Shown: piece after piece, positions 1 through 6,138 of the stretch | Numbering within the stretch: the first letter of the stretch is position 1 | Layout: each line of letters starts with the position of its first letter | Assembly (NCBI GenBank): GCA_003242495.1 | Contig: QGUO01000141.1 | Span: forward strand, 1-8,252 | Length of the DNA: 8,252 nt | Direction: 5' to 3' | Source: Pseudomonadota bacterium | GTDB lineage: Bacteria > Pseudomonadota > Gammaproteobacteria > Steroidobacterales > Steroidobacteraceae | Notes under the pieces: generated by a model | The model's input: the letters and a program-made list of their open reading frames with translations, nothing else | Told to the model about the DNA's origin: nothing | The model's database searches: none | Made by a program: the position numbers and the translations under genes

Positions 1-49
1 ATCTCGCCCTCTCTATTCGCCGGCGGCTTCAGATGTGTAGAAGAGCCGG
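1..49 (+). other. Probable Illumina Nextera i5 adapter remnant (not genome)
   Basis: The first 49 bases align without gaps to the Nextera i5 adapter read in order. Positions 1-8 correspond to the end of the P5 stem (5 of 8 match). Positions 9-16 are CTCTCTAT, identical to the i5 index known as S502/N502. Positions 17-30 match the 14-nt read-1 adapter at 11 of 14. Positions 31-49 match the 19-nt transposase mosaic end at 16 of 19, including AGATGTGTA exactly. About 40 of 49 positions agree, and most mismatches are A/T to G/C. The adapter sequences are recalled from general knowledge. I infer untrimmed, error-containing adapter at a contig end; the block should not be read as regulatory DNA. 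Confidence 0.85.
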
Positions 50-51
50 CG

Positions 52-1419
52 GCGGTGGCCGGCGGCGGGTTCTGCGGCACGGTTCTCGCGGCAAACCTGC
101 TGCGCCACCGCCCCGCCCTGCCCACACGCATCGTGCTGTTCGAGCGCGGGCCGGCGGTGGGACGTGGCGTGGCCTACAGCGAACGTGGCCATGGCTACCT
201 GCTGAACGTGCCGGCAAGCCGCATGTCGGCGACCTCGGCCGCCCCAGACGAATTCCTGCAGTTCGCGCGGCGACGCATACCTCAGGCGGGCAACGAGGAT
301 TTCCTGCCACGCTCGCTGTACGGCGAGTATCTCGAGCAGCTGCTGCTTGCGGCGCAATTGAACGCACCACCCGGCATTGGCCTGGAAATCCGCCATCGCG
401 AAGTGGTGGCCATCCGCCGTATCGATCGCTCCCTGCCCCTGCATGTCGAGACCGACGATGGCCGCACCCTGGTCGCGGACGACGTGGTGCTGGCCGTGGG
501 CAACCCTCCACCGACCTCCCTTCCGGTCACCGCGAGCGTGGCCGACCATCCCGCGTACATCGCAGATCCCTGGCAGCGGGACCTGCGGTTCGCCGGCGGG
601 CAGACCGTGATGCTCATCGGCACAGGCCTCACCGCCGCCGACGTCATCAGCTCGGCCGTATCCGATGAACGCAACATGCCGACATTGCACGCGCTCTCGC
701 GCCACGGTCTCGTGCCGCCGCGACAAAGCGCCTTCCGGCCTGACGCGTTCCGCGGCAACGCCGATGCGCTGCTGCTCGCCGCTTCCACGTCGGTGCGACG
801 CCTGACCCGCTCGGTGCGCGTCCTGGCCGAGGAAGCCGAGCGATGCGGCGGCGACTGGCGCGAGGCGATCACGTTCGTCAGACACATGGCTCCGACACTC
901 TGGCAGCATCTGCCGCAGCGCGATCGCGCCCGGTTCCTCGAGCATCTGCGCGCCTACTGGGACATCCACAGGCACCGGCTGCCCTCGGAAGTGCTGCAGC
1001 ACATCGAGCTGTTGCGCCGCACCGGGCGACTGCACGTGCATGCAGGCCGCATCTTGAAGGTCGAGCCGCACGGCGAGCGCATCGCCCTCACATGGCGTCC
1101 ACGCGGCGCAAGTGACACGTGCGCCATGGTGGTGGACTGGCTGATCAACTGTACCGGCCCCGACTATGCGATCACGCGATCTCGCGAGCCGCTGTGGCGC
1201 AACCTGCTGCAGTGCGGACTGTGCACACCGGACCCGCTCGGCCTGGGACTGCGCACCGGGCCGGCAGGCGCCGTGATCGATGCGGACGGATGGCCTGGGC
1301 CGCATCTGTTCTATCTCGGCCCCATGCTGCGCGCGGATCACTGGGAAGCCACTGCCGCCGCAGAGCTGCGCGATCACGCCGAGCATCTCGCGGGCGTGCT
1401 CGCGAACGACCGAACCTAG
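52..1419 (+). CDS. FAD/NAD(P)-binding protein, YdhS-like (COG4529), 5' truncated
   Basis: This is a predicted cytosolic flavoprotein of the FAD/NAD(P)-binding Rossmann class, like E. coli YdhS, whose substrate is unknown. Counting from the GTG at 55, the first dinucleotide-binding loop GGGFCGT is at residues 3-9. GRGVAYS follows at 36-42, then LLNVPASRMS near 49-58 and the conserved VLAVGNPPP strand-turn at 145-153. A second nucleotide-binding loop, GTGLTAADV, is at 189-197, and LINCTGP near 363 closes the FAD domain. The protein ends at a TAG at 1417-1419. The GTG at 55 lies inside the first beta strand, only two residues before the glycine loop, so it cannot be the natural start. The true N-terminus (probably 5-20 residues) is lost where adapter replaces genome at about base 50. 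The frame is also open through the adapter, which would give a false N-terminus to automatic callers. Fold and family are well supported; the reaction is not known. Confidence 0.85.
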   Translation, partial: AVAGGGFCGTVLAANLLRHRPALPTRIVLFERGPAVGRGVAYSERGHGYLLNVPASRMSATSAAPDEFLQFARRRIPQAGNEDFLPRSLYGEYLEQLLLAAQLNAPPGIGLEIRHREVVAIRRIDRSLPLHVETDDGRTLVADDVVLAVGNPPPTSLPVTASVADHPAYIADPWQRDLRFAGGQTVMLIGTGLTAADVISSAVSDERNMPTLHALSRHGLVPPRQSAFRPDAFRGNADALLLAASTSVRRLTRSVRVLAEEAERCGGDWREAITFVRHMAPTLWQHLPQRDRARFLEHLRAYWDIHRHRLPSEVLQHIELLRRTGRLHVHAGRILKVEPHGERIALTWRPRGASDTCAMVVDWLINCTGPDYAITRSREPLWRNLLQCGLCTPDPLGLGLRTGPAGAVIDADGWPGPHLFYLGPMLRADHWEATAAAELRDHAEHLAGVLANDRT

Positions 1420-1761
1420 GCAGGTGCTCGTCAGCTCAGGTGGAGCGCGGCCGCGTGGATCCGGGCGCAGACGCCCCAGCGAGCGAAAAAAAGATCGGGC
1501 CGTCCGCTGGCCCAACTCAGGTTGCTCAGGGGGATTGACGACAACCTGACCGGCTTTCCCGGCCGGACGCGGAATCGACGATACCCGGCGCCTGCACTGC
1601 GTTCCAACATCGTTTGGTTATCGGCATCTGCGCAGGAATGCATATCACCCGCTTGCCGCCATGGCCGCGCCGGCGTTACCTTGTTGATACCGTGCCGCGA
1701 CTGCACGCGTCACCCGAAAGTCGTACACTCGCGCCAAGCGCACTGGAGCGAGGGTTTGCAC
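1420..1761. other. 342-bp intergenic gap without a convincing gene
   Basis: The gap separates the FAD protein from the FMN reductase. The reductase frame is open back to 1522, but that upstream translation has no flavodoxin-like sequence and I treat it as untranslated. A small GC hairpin lies at 1463-1476 (GGGCG, 4-nt loop, CGCCC) and a second stem with a T-tract in minus orientation is listed separately. A TACACT at 1724-1729 could be a -10 element for the reductase, but the hexamer 17 bp upstream (CTGCAC) is a poor -35. No tRNA, repeat or riboswitch was recognised. Confidence 0.5.
1486..1513 (-). terminator. Terminator-like hairpin with T7 tract, minus orientation
   Basis: Read on the minus strand, GGGCC (1513-1509) pairs with GGCCC (1501-1497) around a 7-nt loop. 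Four bases (GATC) follow and then seven T's (the complement of A's at 1492-1486). This has intrinsic-terminator form, but the stem is only 5 bp and it sits 4 nt from the T-tract. No gene was found on the minus strand to its right that would need it. On the plus strand the A-tract precedes the stem, so it would not work as a terminator for the FAD gene. Confidence 0.3.
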
Positions 1762-2394
1762 ATGACCAGCCGCCCGCATGTTCTGGTTTTCGCTGGCAGT
1801 ACGCGAGACGCATCGCCGAACCGGCAACTCGCTCGTGGCGTCGTAACGGCCCTTGGCGCGCTCGACGCCCAGGCCACGCTGCTCGAGCTGTCCGAATACC
1901 CGCTCCCCCTGTACGACCATGACTTGCAGGCCACGCGGGGCATCCCACGCAATGCCATGGTGGTGCGCGCGCAATTGCAGCGGCATCCGACCTGGCTGAT
2001 CGTCTCGCCGGAACACAACGGGTCCTTGCCCGCCCTGCTCAAGAACGTGATCGACTGGGCTTGCTGCCCCGTGAGTGGCCAAGCCCCGCTCGGCTGCTTC
2101 AAGGACAAGACGGTGGCCCTGCTCTCGGCCACGGGGGCGCGCCACGGACTGCTGCACCTGCGTCACATACTGGAACACCTGGGGGCGCGTGTGCTCGACC
2201 GGGAGTTCGTGCTCGAGGAGCCCGTGGCCTTCGATCCCGCCGGCCTGCCGCGCGATGCCGAGCTGCGCGCGCGGCTGGAGGCCTATCTGGCCGAAGTGCT
2301 GGACACGGCGGCCGAGCGGGAGCCGCAGGCACCCTGGGCATGGCGCTCCCTCAGACACAAAGCGCGCCCGCCCTTCCCGGCCAGTCCCGGGTAG
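1762..2394 (+). CDS. NADPH-dependent FMN reductase family protein (flavodoxin fold)
   Basis: The 210-residue protein is of normal length for the NADPH-dependent FMN reductase family (PF03358), which uses NAD(P)H to reduce FMN, quinones, azo compounds or chromate. A first beta strand (HVLVFAGS) leads into the phosphate-binding loop GSTRDASPN at residues 12-20. The diagnostic family motif PEHNGSLPALLKN spans residues 83-95 and runs into VIDWA; these loops surround the flavin. LLSATGARHG at about 120-129 is a later flavin-contacting loop. The ATG at 1762 puts the start four residues before the first beta strand, with GGAG and GAGGG upstream as a plausible ribosome site. The frame is open further upstream, but that extension is not family-like. 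It lies downstream of another flavin enzyme and converges on hutF, with 36 bp between the stop codons. The specific substrate cannot be told from sequence. Confidence 0.88.
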   Translation: MTSRPHVLVFAGSTRDASPNRQLARGVVTALGALDAQATLLELSEYPLPLYDHDLQATRGIPRNAMVVRAQLQRHPTWLIVSPEHNGSLPALLKNVIDWACCPVSGQAPLGCFKDKTVALLSATGARHGLLHLRHILEHLGARVLDREFVLEEPVAFDPAGLPRDAELRARLEAYLAEVLDTAAEREPQAPWAWRSLRHKARPPFPASPG

Positions 2395-2420
2395 CCGGGC
2401 GGGCGGCGACCTCGCCCGGC
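2394..2420. terminator. Convergent-junction hairpin between FMN reductase gene and hutF
   Basis: GCCGGGCG (2394-2401) and CGCCCGGC (2413-2420) form a perfect 8-bp stem with an 11-nt loop. It starts on the last base of the reductase stop codon and ends 10 bp before the hutF stop. It is symmetric, so it could block transcription from both sides. There is no U-tract in either direction, so it is not a textbook intrinsic terminator. Confidence 0.5.
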
Positions 2421-2430
2421 CTGCCACCCG

Positions 2431-3786
2431 TCAGGCGCACAGCGCTTGGATCGCCTGGCGGTACACGCGGCGCACCCGATCACGCTGGCGATGCCGCCCA
2501 TGCTCCACCTGCTTGCGGCCACCGACCCAAACGCAGTCCACCGCGTTGTTCGGACTGGCAAACAGCCAGGCATCCATCCATGCATCGCCGGAACGACAAA
2601 GCATGGCCGGCTCGTCCCTCGCCAGGCTGACCAAGTCCGCGACGTGGCCAACGGCGATCCCCGCGTTCGCCACGCCGAGCGCCCGCGCCCCGCCGGCGAG
2701 CGCGCGCCGGAACAGCGCCATGCCGGTCGAGCATGCCTCCAGGCCGATGACATTGCGGGACTGATGCACCAGTCGTTGCGCATATTCCAGAAGCGACAGC
2801 TCGGCAGCGAGGCTGATGCACACGTTGGAATCCGTCCCGACGCCGAACTGCCCGCCCGCCGCGATGAATCCTGCAACGGGAAAAATGCCGTCGCCCAGAT
2901 TGGCCTCGGTCACCGGGCACAGGCCGACGCTGGCCCCGCTGCGCGCGATGGCCTCGATCTCGGTCGCGTCCGCATGCGTGGCATGCACCAGGCACCAGCG
3001 CGCATCCACATCCATGTGCTCCAGCAGCCAGCGCACCGGGCGCAGCCCCGACCACGCGACGCAGTCGTGCACCTCGGCGAGCTGCTCGGCGACGTGGATG
3101 TGCACCGGCGCCTCGGGAAGCATCCGCACCACCTCGGCAAGCTCGGCAGACGTCACCGCGCGCAGGCTGTGCGGCGCCATCCCTGAGACGCCGCCGGGCA
3201 GCGCGGCGGTCAAGGCCTGGCAACGTTCCACCAGCCGCCCATAGCCGTCGAGATCGAGCACGAAACGCTCTTGGCTCGGCTGTGGCGCGGTACCCCCGAA
3301 CGAGGCATGTGCATAGAACACGGGCAGCAACGTCAGCGCGATGCCCGTCTGCGCCGCGGCCGCCGCGATACGACCGGCCATTTCGGCCGGATCCGCGAAG
3401 CGCCGCCCTGCGATGTCGTGATGCAAATAGTGAAACTCGCCGACGCGACCGAAACCCGCTTCGAGCATCTCGACATAGGCCTGCGCAGCAATGGCCTCGA
3501 GTTGCTCGGGCGTGATGCGCGAGGCGAAGCGGTACATGACCTCGCGCCAACTCCAGAAATCGTCTCCATCCGAGCCGCGCCGTTCGGCCAGCCCGGCCAT
3601 CCCGCGCTGGAACGCATGACTGTGTACATTCGGCATCGCCGGGACGATCACGGCGTGGCGCTCGTCGCCGGCCTGCGCACTGACACCCGACTCGATGGCC
3701 ACGATCCGGTCTGCCACGAGGTGCACGCGCGCCGCGCGCAGCCATCCCTCGGTCGTGAGCAGCTCCTGTGCATACAAGACGGTCAT
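2431..3786 (-). CDS. hutF: Formimidoylglutamate deiminase (EC 3.5.3.13)
   Basis: HutF is a cytosolic amidohydrolase-superfamily enzyme that hydrolyses N-formimino-L-glutamate to N-formyl-L-glutamate and ammonia, the step that defines the five-step histidine pathway. The 451-residue length fits the family. The first metal-binding pair is H55 and H57 in PNVHSHAFQRGMAG (53-66). H231 lies in HIHVAEQ (229-235), H268 in LVHATH (266-271) and D319 in GTDSN (317-321). These line up, one residue off, with the zinc ligands I recall for Pseudomonas aeruginosa HutF (His56, His58, His232, Asp320). An open frame reaches back to 3894, but the family N-terminus begins at MTVLYAQ. The ATG at 3786 has a GGAG about 9 nt upstream, so I chose it. 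It is transcribed away from hutI-hutG-hutU. The C-terminal 25 residues are Arg/His-rich (HGRHRQRDRVRR), as is usual for this family. Confidence 0.95.
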   Translation of the reverse strand: MTVLYAQELLTTEGWLRAARVHLVADRIVAIESGVSAQAGDERHAVIVPAMPNVHSHAFQRGMAGLAERRGSDGDDFWSWREVMYRFASRITPEQLEAIAAQAYVEMLEAGFGRVGEFHYLHHDIAGRRFADPAEMAGRIAAAAAQTGIALTLLPVFYAHASFGGTAPQPSQERFVLDLDGYGRLVERCQALTAALPGGVSGMAPHSLRAVTSAELAEVVRMLPEAPVHIHVAEQLAEVHDCVAWSGLRPVRWLLEHMDVDARWCLVHATHADATEIEAIARSGASVGLCPVTEANLGDGIFPVAGFIAAGGQFGVGTDSNVCISLAAELSLLEYAQRLVHQSRNVIGLEACSTGMALFRRALAGGARALGVANAGIAVGHVADLVSLARDEPAMLCRSGDAWMDAWLFASPNNAVDCVWVGGRKQVEHGRHRQRDRVRRVYRQAIQALCA

Positions 3787-3893
3787 GGATTCGCGCTCCG
3801 TGCCGGCGCCCGGGGGGCGCTGCCTTGCATTGGAAACTCGTACGACTATACATTGGCGGCCCGACAGGCAGGACGGCCGCGCGCGCTCCAGCA
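3787..3893. promoter_or_regulatory. hutF / hutIGU divergent control region
   Basis: These 107 bp separate the two divergent hut starts and must hold promoters for both, unless transcription enters from outside. An A/T-rich island stands out against the GC-rich surroundings. TATACA at 3847-3852 is a possible plus-strand -10, with TTGCAT at 3825-3830 as a weak -35 (16-bp spacer). The same island gives TATAGT on the minus strand (3850-3845) as a possible hutF -10, without a clear -35. GTACGACTATAC at 3840-3851 is an imperfect inverted repeat (GTA, 6 nt, TAC) containing a TGTATA half on the minus strand. This resembles GntR/HutC-type operators, so urocanate-relieved repression is plausible. The site assignment is inference. 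Confidence 0.45.
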
Positions 3894-5132
3894 ATGTCCA
3901 CTGACACGCCCTCCGGAGAGCCTCTGCAGGAACGCGTGTGGCGCAATGCCCGGCTGGCCTGCATGGTTCGCGGTGCGGCGGACATCGGCCTGATCGCGCG
4001 CGGCGCCATTCTCGTTCGCGGCGAGCGTATCGCGTTCGCGGGAGACGAACGTGATCTGCCCCCTGGCGGCCCGGCGAGCCGCGAGTCGATCGACTGCGAA
4101 GGTCGCCTGATCACACCGGGACTGATCGATTGCCACACCCACCTGATCCACGCAGGCCACCGCGCGCACGAGTTCGAGCAGCGCTTGCGCGGCGTCAGCT
4201 ACCAGGAGATCGCCGAGACCGGCGGGGGCATTCTTTCAACGGTGCGCGCCACGCGCGCTGCCACCACCGCACAACTGCTCACTGAATCCCTGCCGCGCCT
4301 CGATGCCTTGCTGGCCGAGGGCGTCACCACGATCGAAGTGAAGTCGGGCTACGGTCTCGAGCTTGGCGCCGAGCGGCGCATGCTCGAGGCGGCGCGCGAG
4401 CTGGGGCGGCTGCGCCCCGTGCAGGTCCACACCACGTTTCTCGGCGCGCACGCCGTGCCGCCGGAGACGGCGAATGATGCCGACGGCTCTCTCGACGAGG
4501 TGGCGCGCAACATGCTGCCGACGCTGGCGTCCGAGGGACTGGTCGACTCCGTGGACGGTTTCTGCGAACGCATCGCGTTCTCCCCTGCACAGATCGCGCG
4601 GGTATTCGCGGTCGCGGCGGCGCTCGGGATCCGCGTGCGGCTGCACGCCGACCAGTTCTCCAACTCGGGCGGCGCCCGGGTGGCAGCGGCGCACGCAGCC
4701 TTGTCTGCCGATCACCTGGAGTTCACCGACGAGCCGGGCGTCGTCGCGCTCGCGCGCGCGGGCACCGTCGCGGTGTTGCTGCCCGGAGCGTTCTATTTCC
4801 TGAGAGAGCGCAACCCGCCGCCGGTCGAGCTGTTGCGCCGGCACGGCGTCGGCATGGCCGTTGCCACGGATTGCAATCCGGGCACTTCGCCGCTGACCTC
4901 GCTGCTGCTCGCGTTGAACATGGCCGCCACGCAGTTCGGGCTGACGGTCGCGGAATGCCTCGCCGGCGCCACCCGGGAAGCGGCGCGTGCGCTCGGCATG
5001 CAGCGCGACATCGGCACCCTGGAGGCCGGCAAGTACGCCGACCTGGCCATCTGGAACGTCGAGGATCCGGCGGAGCTGGTGTATCGGATGGGCTTCAATC
5101 CGCTGCATGCGCGGATCTGGAGAGGTCGATGA
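3894..5132 (+). CDS. hutI: Imidazolonepropionase (EC 3.5.2.7)
   Basis: HutI opens the ring of 4-imidazolone-5-propionate to give N-formimino-L-glutamate, the third step of histidine breakdown, in the cytosol. The 412-residue protein has the full amidohydrolase layout. GLIDCHTHLIHAG carries metal ligands H81 and H83. GHRAHEFEQRL and YQEIAETGGGI form the substrate loop, followed by HTTFLGAHAVPPE. H251 lies in LHADQFSNSGG and D326 in ATDCNPGT, and the family C-terminus (GKYADLAIWN) is intact. The ATG at 3894 has no clear Shine-Dalgarno sequence. An in-frame GTG at 3936, just before the conserved VWRNARL strand and with AGGA a few bases upstream, is an alternative giving 398 residues. The open frame extends further upstream to 3768, but that would overlap the hutF start. 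It is the first gene of the plus-strand hut unit and its stop overlaps the hutG start. Confidence 0.95.
   Translation: MSTDTPSGEPLQERVWRNARLACMVRGAADIGLIARGAILVRGERIAFAGDERDLPPGGPASRESIDCEGRLITPGLIDCHTHLIHAGHRAHEFEQRLRGVSYQEIAETGGGILSTVRATRAATTAQLLTESLPRLDALLAEGVTTIEVKSGYGLELGAERRMLEAARELGRLRPVQVHTTFLGAHAVPPETANDADGSLDEVARNMLPTLASEGLVDSVDGFCERIAFSPAQIARVFAVAAALGIRVRLHADQFSNSGGARVAAAHAALSADHLEFTDEPGVVALARAGTVAVLLPGAFYFLRERNPPPVELLRRHGVGMAVATDCNPGTSPLTSLLLALNMAATQFGLTVAECLAGATREAARALGMQRDIGTLEAGKYADLAIWNVEDPAELVYRMGFNPLHARIWRGR
5119..5132 (+). promoter_or_regulatory. hutG ribosome binding site and ATGA stop-start overlap
   Basis: GGAGAGG at 5119-5125 lies three bases before the hutG ATG (5129-5131), and the hutI stop TGA (5130-5132) overlaps that ATG as ATGA. 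The strong purine-rich site inside the end of hutI, together with the 4-bp overlap, points to translational coupling and decides the hutG start, although the spacing is short. Confidence 0.7.
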
Positions 5133-6097
5133 GCCGGACGTCGCCCGAGACCTGCGCGAGTGCTGCAGCAACCTGGCGCAGGGCGACAGCGCACCTCGAT
5201 CCCGGCTACCACGTCGCGGCGCAGCAGGGTTCGCGGACCGTTTCGCGCCACCGCGCGTCGGAGGCGGGGTGGCGCGCGCCCGAGTGGCTGTCCATCACAC
5301 ATGGCGAGGCGCCGCTGCTGCTCAGCATTCCCCACAGCGGCACGGACCTGCGCGGCCTCGACTCCCGCTTCGTCTCGCACTGGCTGGCCACGCGCGATAC
5401 GGATTGGCATGTCGACCGGCTGTACGCTTTTGCGACCGCGTTGGGCGCGACCGTCGTGCGCACCACGGTGTCGCGCAGCGTCATCGACGTCAATCGCGAT
5501 CCGTCGGGCCGTTCCCTGTATCCGGGACTGGCAACCACCGAGCTCTGCCCCACGACGACCTTCGACGGCGAGCCGCTCTATCGGCGCCCCACGCCCCTGT
5601 CGCCGGCAGAGATCGCGCAGCGCCGCCGCGAGTACCACGAGCCCTACCATGCCGCGTTGCGCGCCGAGGCCGAGCGGCTGCTGCGCCGCCATGCACGCAT
5701 CGTGCTCTACGACTGCCATTCGATCCGCTCGCGCATCCCCCGACTGTTCGCGGGCACGCTGCCGCAATTCAATCTGGGCACCAACGACGGCCTCGCCTGC
5801 GATCGCGCCTTGAGCAGCGCGGTCGCGGCGGTCTGTGCCGAATCCGGCTTCAGTCACGTGGTGGATGGTCGCTTCAAGGGCGGCTACATCACCCGCGCGC
5901 ACGGGCGGCCCGCAAACGGCGTGCATGCGCTGCAGATGGAGCTTGCGTGCCGCGGCTATGTGGCCGAGCCGGACGGTCCGGTGTCGCCGCGCAACTGGCC
6001 GCCGCCGTTCGACCCGCAGTTCGCCGCGCCGCTGCAGGCCGTGCTCGAGACGGTGCTCGGCCGGTGCATCGAGTTTGCCGTGAAGGCCGCTGGCTGA
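5129..6097 (+). CDS. hutG: N-formylglutamate deformylase / amidohydrolase (EC 3.5.1.68)
   Basis: HutG hydrolyses N-formyl-L-glutamate to L-glutamate and formate, the last step of the HutF branch. Family motifs of PF05013 appear in order: IPHSG (68-72), DWHVDRLY (92-99), SRSVIDVNR (115-123), DCHS (195-198), FAGTLPQFNLG (207-217), DGRFKGGYITR (246-256) and QMELA (269-273). The His, Asp and Glu residues in these blocks are the usual zinc and catalytic set. At 322 residues it is about 40-50 longer than the usual 265-290. The excess is an Ala/Arg-rich N-terminus (1-50) before PEWLSITHGEAP, where typical members begin. No ATG, GTG or TTG occurs in frame between 5129 and that core, and the ATGA overlap with a ribosome site supports the long form. 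It lies between hutI and hutU, as expected for one transcript. Confidence 0.95.
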   Translation: MSRTSPETCASAAATWRRATAHLDPGYHVAAQQGSRTVSRHRASEAGWRAPEWLSITHGEAPLLLSIPHSGTDLRGLDSRFVSHWLATRDTDWHVDRLYAFATALGATVVRTTVSRSVIDVNRDPSGRSLYPGLATTELCPTTTFDGEPLYRRPTPLSPAEIAQRRREYHEPYHAALRAEAERLLRRHARIVLYDCHSIRSRIPRLFAGTLPQFNLGTNDGLACDRALSSAVAAVCAESGFSHVVDGRFKGGYITRAHGRPANGVHALQMELACRGYVAEPDGPVSPRNWPPPFDPQFAAPLQAVLETVLGRCIEFAVKAAG

Positions 6098-6138
6098 CAG
6101 CGTGTCTGACAACCGCTTCCTCATCGCTGGGCTTGCAC

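Noticed and set aside
1..54. Promoter and leader region for the FAD gene
   Set aside because: The block matches Nextera adapter in order and spacing, so its signals are not genomic.
1463..1476. Small GGGCG/CGCCC hairpin after the FAD gene as its terminator
   Set aside because: A 5-bp stem with no T-tract is common by chance in this composition and gives no real support for a terminator.
13..1515. 500-codon minus-strand open frame opposite the FAD protein gene
   Set aside because: It is antisense to well-conserved FAD/NAD(P)-binding motifs, shows no recognisable domain, and runs into the adapter sequence.
1431..1706. 91-residue minus-strand open frame in the intergenic gap
   Set aside because: No ribosome site, domain or membrane segment was seen. 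The frame runs through the T7 tract and looks like a random GC-rich frame.
1522..1761. 80-residue N-terminal extension of the FMN reductase
   Set aside because: The flavodoxin fold begins at the residues after the ATG at 1762, which has its own ribosome site. The extension has no family similarity that I recognise.
2480..4138. 552-codon minus-strand open frame overlapping hutF and the start of hutI
   Set aside because: It is hutF shifted by one frame; the translation is Arg/Gly/Ala-rich and lacks motifs, while HutF motifs are intact in the accepted frame.
4987..6138. Open frame continuous with hutU running upstream through hutG, apparently giving a 939-residue protein
   Set aside because: The upstream part is hutG read in another frame, Arg/Ala/Pro-rich with no family motifs, while hutG and the end of hutI are clearly coding in their own frames. 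Stops are simply rare in GC-rich DNA.
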